From contig NZ_JAGTAS010000057.1 of NCBI RefSeq assembly GCF_025685425.1, forward strand, positions 434,001-498,000: a stretch of 64,000 nucleotides of DNA, in the 5' to 3' direction. The notes below the pieces were generated by a model that was not told where the DNA came from, did no database searches, and saw nothing but the letters and a program-made list of their open reading frames with translations. The position numbers and the translations under genes were made by a program. Origin of the DNA: Terriglobus albidus. GTDB taxonomy: Bacteria; Acidobacteriota; Terriglobia; Terriglobales; Acidobacteriaceae. Positions 58,129-64,000 of this stretch are shown here, piece after piece (the stretch's first letter is position 1; each line of letters opens with the position of its first letter).

Positions 58129-59607
58129 ATGTCCTTTCACAAGAACACGGCACTATTGCTCTGCCTTACCGCTTCTGCCCTGGCACAGAATCCGGCTGCC
58201 CACGTCTTTCACTACGACAACATTCTTGGCACATCGATGGAGCTGAAGCTGCTTACTGCCTCCGCCGGGGAGACGAACCGCGCGGAAAAGGCTGTGCTAA
58301 GCGAGATTGAGCGCGAGAACAAAATTCTCTCCGCCTGGCAAGCGAACTCTGAATTCTCACGCTGGATGAAGACCCACAACACTCCAATAAAGGTCTCTCC
58401 AGAGCTGCTAGAAGTGCTTGCTCTGTTCGATGAGTACCGCCAGCAGACCGGCGGAGCTCTCGATCCCAGCGCCGAGACTGCCACCCGTGTCTGGAAGCTG
58501 GCCGCCGTGGAGAACCGCGTCCCCACACAAACGGAACTCAAGAAAGCTGTTGAGAAGATGCAGCAGCCGCACTGGGTTTTGGATAAAAAGCACGGCACCG
58601 CAACCCATCTGGACGATGCTCCCGTCGCGTTGAACTCGTTCGCGAAAAGCTACATCGCCGGCCATGCGGCCGATAAGGCTCTGGCAGCTGGCGCCAGCGG
58701 AATTCTGCTCAACATCGGTGGTGACATCGTCGTTCGCGGCGATCTGACGGAACGTGTTGCCGTCACCGATCCGAAGGCCGCTGCCGACAATGACGAACCC
58801 ATTGACGTGGTCCGCGTAACCAACCGCACCATTGCCACCTCTGGCGACTACCGCCGAGGCTTCGACATCGGCGGGCAGCACTACTCGCACCTAATTGATC
58901 CGCGCACCGGCGAGACGGCAGAGAACGTCATCTCGTCGACCGTCATCGCCAAGGACCCGGCAATGGCCGGCGCACTGGCAACAGCGTTCAGCGTGATGCA
59001 GCCCGAGGAGTCGAAGAAGCTCGCCGCGAAGCTTGTCGGTGTCGATTACCTGCTGGTGCTGCGCGACGGATCAACGATCGCATCCGCCGGTTGGCAGAAC
59101 CGTGAGATTCCTCGCCTGGTCACTACCGGTTTCGCACCAGCGACCAAAACCGCCGGCCTGGATGTAATGATCAATTTCGAAATCGCGCGCATCGATAGCC
59201 CACGATACCGCCGTCCCTATGTTGCGGTATGGGTGGAAGACCAGGATCGCTTCCCTGTCCGCACCCTGGCCCTGTGGTTTGCCAAGCCGCGCTGGCTGAG
59301 TGAGCTGAAGCAGTGGTACCGCGACGATCAGATGCGCAATATGGCCGAAGGTACCGACCTGACCGCCACACTGAGCTCTGCAACCCGCGTCCCTGGAACC
59401 TACACGCTGCGTTGGGATGGAAAGGACAACAAGGGCAAGCAGGTAAAGCCGGGCAAGTACACCATCCTGATTGAAGCAGCGCGTGAGCACGGTGGCTACG
59501 ATCTGCTGCGACAGGAGATCAACTTCGACGAAAAGACTCCGGCCAGGTTCTCGCTCAAGGGCAAGGCCGAGGTTGGCACAGCAACCGTCGACTACGGGAA
59601 ACACTAG
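58129..59607 (+). CDS. apbE: ApbE FAD:protein FMN transferase fused to DUF2271
   Basis: 492 residues with a signal peptide (TALLLCLTASALA). The ApbE domain shows TGGALDPSAE, LLNIGGDIVVRG, ATSGDYRRGFDIGG, YSHLIDPRTGETAE and LATAFSVMQ, the usual FAD and Mg2+ sites. From about residue 340 a second domain (RPYVAVWVEDQDRFPVRTLA, LALWFAKPRWLSELKQWYR) matches DUF2271. ApbE covalently attaches FMN to threonine or serine of target proteins outside the cytoplasm. The PepSY membrane protein 4 bp downstream is the natural partner. Confidence 0.88.
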   Translation: MSFHKNTALLLCLTASALAQNPAAHVFHYDNILGTSMELKLLTASAGETNRAEKAVLSEIERENKILSAWQANSEFSRWMKTHNTPIKVSPELLEVLALFDEYRQQTGGALDPSAETATRVWKLAAVENRVPTQTELKKAVEKMQQPHWVLDKKHGTATHLDDAPVALNSFAKSYIAGHAADKALAAGASGILLNIGGDIVVRGDLTERVAVTDPKAAADNDEPIDVVRVTNRTIATSGDYRRGFDIGGQHYSHLIDPRTGETAENVISSTVIAKDPAMAGALATAFSVMQPEESKKLAAKLVGVDYLLVLRDGSTIASAGWQNREIPRLVTTGFAPATKTAGLDVMINFEIARIDSPRYRRPYVAVWVEDQDRFPVRTLALWFAKPRWLSELKQWYRDDQMRNMAEGTDLTATLSSATRVPGTYTLRWDGKDNKGKQVKPGKYTILIEAAREHGGYDLLRQEINFDEKTPARFSLKGKAEVGTATVDYGKH

Positions 59608-59611
59608 ATCC

Positions 59612-60250
59612 ATGGCAACGATGGTCACTCCACCCAAGCGGCCGATCACGATGGCCGTGCGTCTACGAAGGCGCACTGCCATCATCTCGCGTTGGCTGCA
59701 CATCTATCTGTCGATGGTCTCGTTCGCCATCGTTCTCTTCTTCTCCATCACCGGCATCACACTGAACCATGCTGAGGCCCTGGGAGGAAAGGAGAAGACC
59801 ACGGTCACCAAAGGTGAGCTTCCGCACGAATGGCTGCGTCCTGCGAACGGCGCAGAGCCCGACAAGCTAAAGATCGCCGAGGATCTCCGCTCGCGTCACA
59901 AGCTGCATGGAGCAGTCTCCGACTTTCGGGTCGATGACAACCAACTCGAAGTTTCGTTCAAGGGACCAGGATATGCCGCCGATATCTTCATCGATCGCGA
60001 CACCAACAAGTACGACCTGACTGAGACCCGCAACGGTTTCATCGCCATCGTCAATGACCTGCACAAGGGACGCGACACCGGCACAGCCTGGTCGATGTTC
60101 ATCGACATCTCTGCCGCGCTGCTGACGCTGGTCTCACTGACCGGGCTGGTGCTTCTGTTCTTCGTGTATAAGCGCAGAGTCTCCGGCATGATCGTCGCCG
60201 TTGCCGGAGCCTTGATTGCCTATCTGGTCTACCTCCGCTTCGTTCCCTGA
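59612..60250 (+). CDS. PepSY-associated membrane protein
   Basis: 212 residues from the ATG at 59612, 4 bp after apbE. It has an N-terminal helix with a histidine (RWLHIYLSMVSFAIVLFFSI), a periplasmic PepSY-type segment (VSDFRVDDNQLEVSFKGPGY, IDRDTNKYDLTETRNG), then HKGRDTGTAWSMFIDISAAL and two further helices. Histidines in the helices (HIYLS, NDLHKGR) are candidate haem or quinone ligands. Relatives act in extracytoplasmic electron transfer, often with ApbE. Its last 117 bases overlap the convergent downstream gene. Confidence 0.8.
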   Translation: MATMVTPPKRPITMAVRLRRRTAIISRWLHIYLSMVSFAIVLFFSITGITLNHAEALGGKEKTTVTKGELPHEWLRPANGAEPDKLKIAEDLRSRHKLHGAVSDFRVDDNQLEVSFKGPGYAADIFIDRDTNKYDLTETRNGFIAIVNDLHKGRDTGTAWSMFIDISAALLTLVSLTGLVLLFFVYKRRVSGMIVAVAGALIAYLVYLRFVP

Positions 60251-61321
60251 CGCTTCAGGCGCAGCTGCCTGGGCCGTATAAACACTGGTCACGATAAAGC
60301 CCTCCGTCAGCGGCTGTTCACCCCGCAGGAGGGCGCGTACCCAGGCAAGAAAGCTTCTCCGCCGGGAAGCGAGTTCAGTCGCCCAGCGCACCTCTTCTTC
60401 GCTCGCCTCGCTGACCAGCACTGAACCCAGAACAACATCTTCATGCTGATCGCCGCTCAGGCGTTTCACGACTCCCGTGGCCCATGCAGCAGCTTCCTGA
60501 TCGCGCGGTTCATAGTAGCCGCGATGGATCCCCTCAGCAATACAGCGGGCAAAGGTTTGTTCTGCCGCGTCGAAGCCGTTATTAAGTGTCTGTAGATCGA
60601 TGAGCTTATCGCCCTGAAAGGCACGCTCCGGCGTCTTCACCAGGTCCGAGGCCATGGTGTAGTCCGTGCGCATGCACTGTCCGACGGTGGGCAGATAGAA
60701 GTCCAACCGCAGGATCCAGCGAAGCAGCCGTAACGGCTCAGCTTCAAGCGCCACGCAGTGAATCATCGTGCGGTCCCAGTGGCCATCCGGCATCAACACA
60801 GCCTCTCTGTCCTCTGGAGGCATGCGATCCCATAGATCGTGCTTCCGCAGCAGGTCGATATGGAGACGGCGCGAGAGAACCTCCATTCCCTCCGGAATGG
60901 TCTTCTCCTTGAGAAATCCTTCACTTCCGGCGCGGTCGACCATAACGGCGAGCAGCAGCATCTGTTCCGCAAAGTGTTTGCGAATGCGCTGTATCTCTTC
61001 TGCCGAAAGCAACGGCCTTTCTTCCTGCGGGGGTACGATGCTCGGCGGCGTGTCGTCTTGCTTATTACGACGATTCAGCCACCAGACCACAGGCAGGAGA
61101 AAAGGCACGATCAGAATCGCCCCCATGCCCACGAGCCATGCTACATAGAGAACACAGAAGGCCGGTACGATAAGCAGCACCAGAAACTGCCGCAACCGTT
61201 TGCGCGCACGGCGATCCTTACGGGCACGCTTCAGGTCGGCATAGGCCTGCACCCAACTGTGTTTGCCCAGCACGACCTGCCAGTAGCTCCGTTTGAAGAG
61301 CAGGGCGAAGAGCGAGTACAT
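60134..61321 (-). CDS. Unknown membrane-anchored protein
   Basis: 395 residues. A basic N-terminus (LKRARKDRRARKRLRQ) leads into two hydrophobic segments (FLVLLIVPAFCVLYVAWLVG, AILIVPFLLPVVWWL) and a large soluble helical region (RPLLSAEEIQRIRKHFAEQM, DRMPPEDREAVLMPDGHW). No family is recognised. The last ~39 codons overlap the PepSY gene on the other strand and are low complexity, so this tail may be nonconserved. A shortened repeat element separates it from the FG-GAP gene. Confidence 0.6.
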   Translation of the reverse strand: MYSLFALLFKRSYWQVVLGKHSWVQAYADLKRARKDRRARKRLRQFLVLLIVPAFCVLYVAWLVGMGAILIVPFLLPVVWWLNRRNKQDDTPPSIVPPQEERPLLSAEEIQRIRKHFAEQMLLLAVMVDRAGSEGFLKEKTIPEGMEVLSRRLHIDLLRKHDLWDRMPPEDREAVLMPDGHWDRTMIHCVALEAEPLRLLRWILRLDFYLPTVGQCMRTDYTMASDLVKTPERAFQGDKLIDLQTLNNGFDAAEQTFARCIAEGIHRGYYEPRDQEAAAWATGVVKRLSGDQHEDVVLGSVLVSEASEEEVRWATELASRRRSFLAWVRALLRGEQPLTEGFIVTSVYTAQAAAPEASGNEAEVDQIGNQGSGNGDDHAGDSALIHEEQKHQPGQ

Positions 61322-61338
61322 CGCTCTATGGTAGCGGC

Positions 61339-61391
61339 TGGAGCGTTTTCCCTGTTAAGGCTCTGACTACACCCACAGCGAAAATGCTCTA
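61339..61391. repeat. Internally deleted inverted-repeat element, copy F
   Basis: A 53-bp derivative retains both termini (GGAGCGTTTTCCCTGTT and CAGCGAAAATGCTCTA) and a short piece of the CTACACC end. The central hairpin is gone. On the minus strand its terminal TAG is the stop codon of the FG-GAP gene. Confidence 0.75.
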
Positions 61392-62615
61392 CTTCGATGA
61401 TTTTGTCAGGTTCTCCGCGAGGAAGAGGCCGGACTTTCCAGCGCTGATGATATCCAGGTCGCCGTCGCCATCAATATCAATGACCACGGTCTCAACCCCC
61501 GCTCCCATGCGGCCACCGTAGTCGACGATGTGACGAATCCACTCCACTCCGCCATTGCGTGCATTCGCCTGCATGCCAGGCAGCTTGCGCCACTCATACC
61601 AATAGATGCCTACAGGATCACGTTCACCCGGATCGTTGCCGTTATGCGCGAAGTAGCGTTTGCCGGCGACGAAATCGATCTGCCCATCGCCATTGAGGTC
61701 CACTGGAACAACCTCGTGCGCCTGGGACCAGGAAGCGTCAATGATGTGCTGTGTCCAGGTGCCATCGGCATTCTGTTCGTACCAGGCAAAGCCATAGTCG
61801 TGGGCCATGCCGGCAACGATGTCCTTGCGGCCGTCACCATTGATATCGACCAGGTGAAGCTGACTCATGGAGATTCGCCCGTTGTTGACGGGAACCACGG
61901 ACGCATCCTGGCGTGTGCCCGCTGGCAGAATCGGCTTCGCACCCCAGTCATTGGCGTGGAAGGTCCACTCCGCGGAGCTATTCATATCCGCTGGCGCCTC
62001 CAGCCATCCACGCGGGGTGAGGATATCAGTGCGGCCATCGCCGTTCAGGTCGCCCGCGCCGATGCCATGACCGTAGCTCTGGTGCGAGACCGTGTGCTTG
62101 ACCCACTTATGGTCTTTGAGCTCAAACCATGCGGCTGGAACGTTCTCACGGTCGAACTCAGGCAGAAGCTCCTCGGCCTTGCCATCGTTGTTGAGATCGA
62201 CCAGGAAGGCAAACTCGGTGGGGCCGCTGTTATCGATCTCCGTCACCTTCCACGCACCGCCTCCTTTACCCGGGTTCTTCAGCCAGACGATATTGTGTGC
62301 GAAGTAGCTGCACTGGATTACATCTGGCCAGCCATCGCCGTCCACATCCATGATCTGATCGCTGAAATTGTCGATGTAGCCGCTGGAGTAGTCGATCTGG
62401 CGCAGCGGATGCTTCACCCAACGCGGTCCTTCGTACCAGCTCTCGCCAGCGACGATGTCGAGCTTGCCGTCCTTGTTCAGGTCCGCGACGGCGACCGTCT
62501 CGCCGTATCCGGGATCGATCATCGTTATACGAAAGGCAATATCCGCAGGACGGCTGGCAGCATGAGCTACGGCCATCATGGCCGCCATACCAAGGACGCA
62601 CAACAGATTTCTCAT
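61389..62615 (-). CDS. Exported FG-GAP/VCBS repeat protein
   Basis: 408 residues with a signal peptide (LLCVLGMAAMMAVAHA). At least five calcium-loop repeats of the FG-GAP/VCBS type are seen: ADLNKDGKLDIVAGE, DVDGDGWPDVIQC, DLNNDGKAEELLP, DLNGDGRTDILTP, DINGDGRKDIVAG, DLNGDGQIDFVAG and DIDGDGDLDIISAG. These build a beta-propeller related to integrin alpha chains. It may bind or act on polysaccharide. The GH92 gene lies just upstream on the same strand, so a role in glycan use is possible. Confidence 0.85.
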   Translation of the reverse strand: MRNLLCVLGMAAMMAVAHAASRPADIAFRITMIDPGYGETVAVADLNKDGKLDIVAGESWYEGPRWVKHPLRQIDYSSGYIDNFSDQIMDVDGDGWPDVIQCSYFAHNIVWLKNPGKGGGAWKVTEIDNSGPTEFAFLVDLNNDGKAEELLPEFDRENVPAAWFELKDHKWVKHTVSHQSYGHGIGAGDLNGDGRTDILTPRGWLEAPADMNSSAEWTFHANDWGAKPILPAGTRQDASVVPVNNGRISMSQLHLVDINGDGRKDIVAGMAHDYGFAWYEQNADGTWTQHIIDASWSQAHEVVPVDLNGDGQIDFVAGKRYFAHNGNDPGERDPVGIYWYEWRKLPGMQANARNGGVEWIRHIVDYGGRMGAGVETVVIDIDGDGDLDIISAGKSGLFLAENLTKSSK

Positions 62616-62660
62616 TACGATGGAATCTCCCTGAGTTTCAGCGGAGGAATTATTCCATCC

Positions 62661-64000
62661 TTAGTGCAGGGTCGTCGACATGGAGTAAGGACGAGCTGAT
62701 GCCGCACGACCGAACTCCTTGTTGGGCGCGCTCTGCATCGTGAAGCGAAGTTCACCACCGGCCAGTAGCTCGTCATGGCGGAGAAAGGTCCGGGGCAGCG
62801 ACTGGTGATTCAAAGAAACATTGCCGACGTAGTCGCCGCTTCCCTCCTTAACAATGCGCAGCATCTTCCCATTCGGCAGGTGCAGCGTAGTCTCATCCAC
62901 GAACGGACGGCCCAGGACATACTCATTACTTCCCGGAGCCACCGGATAGAAGCCCATCGACGAGAAGAGAAGCCACGCCGACATCTGTCCAAGGTCGTCA
63001 TTGCCGACAAGACCATCGGGAGCGGGCCGATACTGCGACTCGATGATCTGCTTCAAGCGCTCCTGCGTCCGCCACGGCGCGCCGGCATAGGCGTAAAGAT
63101 ACGCCAGATGATGGCTGGGCTCATTGCCGTGGATGTACTGTCCGATCATGCCCGCGATGTCTTCAACGTCGGCATACTGCCTGGGATCAACCTTCGCGTC
63201 GAACATGGCGTCGAGCTTCTGGATCAGTTTGTCCTCGCCACCGAGCAACTGGATCAAGCCCGCCTCGTCCTGCGGCTGATACCAGGAGTACTGCCAGGCA
63301 TTGCCTTCGGTAAAGCCGCTGCCATTGCCCGCCTTCGCCGGATCAAACGGCTCGCGGAAGCTTCCGTCCGCAAGCCGTGGACGGACAAAGCCACTCTTCG
63401 TATCGAAGACATTACGCCAGTACGCTGCGCGCTTGTTGAACTCCTGCTCGATGTCCTTCTTCCCCATGGCATGAGCCATCTGTGCGATGGTCCAATCATC
63501 GAAGGCGTACTCCATGGTCTCCGATGCGGACTCGTCATCGTGATCGACGGGAACATAGCCGCGATCGATGTACTCGCCTACTCCCTCGTACTGGCGATAA
63601 CGAGCGCTGGCGACCATGGCGTTCAGTGCCGCCTCGGCGTCATATCCGCGAATGCCCTTTCTGTATGCATCGGCAAGGATCGGCACGGCGTGGTAGCCGA
63701 TCATGCACCACGTCTCCAGCCCGGCGAACTGCCAGACGGGCAGAATGCCGTAAGGACTCTGCTGCTGCGACGCGATCAGGGAGCGCACAACGTTGTTGGT
63801 GCGCTCCTCCGGCTGCAGCAGCGTCATCAACGGCTGCTCGGCACGATAGGTATCCCACAGCGAAAAGGTCGAGACAAACTCCCAACCCTTCGCCTGATGC
63901 ACCTCTTCATCCGGACCACGGTAGCGGCCATCCACGTCCATCGCGGTACTGGGAGCCATGAGCGCGTGATAGAGAGCGGTATAGAGATTCTTCTTCATCG
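62661..64000 (-). CDS. GH92 alpha-mannosidase, N-terminus outside the window
   Basis: At least 446 codons are visible and the frame stays open to the right edge, so this is the C-terminal half of a protein of about 750 residues. It matches GH92: FYTAL-like LYTALYHALMAP, FSLWDTYRAEQPLM, GYVPVDHDDESASETMEYAF, HLAYLYAYAGAPW and NDDLGQMSAWLLFSSMGFYP are the family's calcium and catalytic stretches. Enzymes of this family are Ca2+-dependent exo-alpha-mannosidases, often alpha-1,2. Export cannot be judged without the N-terminus. It is probably co-transcribed with the FG-GAP gene. Confidence 0.88.
   Translation of the reverse strand, partial: MKKNLYTALYHALMAPSTAMDVDGRYRGPDEEVHQAKGWEFVSTFSLWDTYRAEQPLMTLLQPEERTNNVVRSLIASQQQSPYGILPVWQFAGLETWCMIGYHAVPILADAYRKGIRGYDAEAALNAMVASARYRQYEGVGEYIDRGYVPVDHDDESASETMEYAFDDWTIAQMAHAMGKKDIEQEFNKRAAYWRNVFDTKSGFVRPRLADGSFREPFDPAKAGNGSGFTEGNAWQYSWYQPQDEAGLIQLLGGEDKLIQKLDAMFDAKVDPRQYADVEDIAGMIGQYIHGNEPSHHLAYLYAYAGAPWRTQERLKQIIESQYRPAPDGLVGNDDLGQMSAWLLFSSMGFYPVAPGSNEYVLGRPFVDETTLHLPNGKMLRIVKEGSGDYVGNVSLNHQSLPRTFLRHDELLAGGELRFTMQSAPNKEFGRAASARPYSMSTTLH

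Noticed and set aside
61530..62699. 389-codon frame antisense to the FG-GAP gene
   Set aside because: The sense strand has regular DxNxDG calcium repeats. The antisense frame is their mirror and only looks repetitive.

Overview
The window reads as a chromosomal segment of an acidobacterium, most likely class Terriglobia (the Terriglobus/Granulicella/Edaphobacter group). The reasons are the very large Oar-like TonB receptor with an N-terminal carboxypeptidase-regulatory domain, a VWFA-related protein of the kind named after Acidobacteria, the many glycoside hydrolases, and a moderately GC-rich composition. The species assignment is inference; no rRNA gene is present.

Layout. 1-4145 is the right end of an integrated phage-like element. 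A tight leftward early operon (LexA-like regulator, small membrane protein, HD hydrolase, zinc-ribbon protein, GNAT, HNH nuclease, a gene cut by the edge) lies divergent from an excisionase-like/integrase pair. It ends in a 3' fragment of tRNA-Arg(ACG), the attachment site. 4.2-8.2 kb holds a trehalose-synthase-like GH13 enzyme and a glycogen-debranching enzyme. 8.4-24.8 kb is housekeeping: FeoAB, NAD kinase, TlyA, an ECF sigma/RskA-type anti-sigma pair, a YVTN beta-propeller lipoprotein, DUF92, a SanA/YdcF protein, TsaC, a TetR-controlled DHA2 efflux pump, a GT39-like glycosyltransferase, a SpoU methyltransferase and RarA. 25-31.5 kb has a metallo-beta-lactamase-fold enzyme, a MarR-controlled pair, PurQ, a PHP-type CpsB/CapC phosphatase, an SDR and a secreted protein. 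31.6-33.8 kb is groESL with a near-perfect CIRCE.

33.8-38.9 kb is an accessory zone. Two blocks each start with a groEL 3' end plus terminator and finish with a decayed REP-associated transposase and a REP hairpin. They carry two different lower-GC cargo genes and are separated by a GH31 glycosidase. 39-51.3 kb contains a quinone oxidoreductase, the VWFA protein, two TonB receptors (the second behind a cobalamin riboswitch), CutC, a SIS-domain isomerase and a divergent DeoR regulator. 51.6-64 kb contains RlmN, an M16 protease, a prepilin, an ArsR/AHSA1/AHSA1 operon, a LolA-like/EF-hand/ApbE-DUF2271/PepSY redox cluster, a membrane protein, an FG-GAP protein and a GH92 mannosidase cut by the edge.

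The most unusual thing seen is a dispersed ~115-bp element with terminal inverted repeats. In six of its seven loci (one a divergent relative) the TAG at its end is the stop codon of the neighbouring gene. The seventh locus is a head-to-tail array of three units. The second notable structure is the duplicated groEL-end/transposase-end framing of different cargo genes. No CRISPR array, rRNA or complete tRNA was found.
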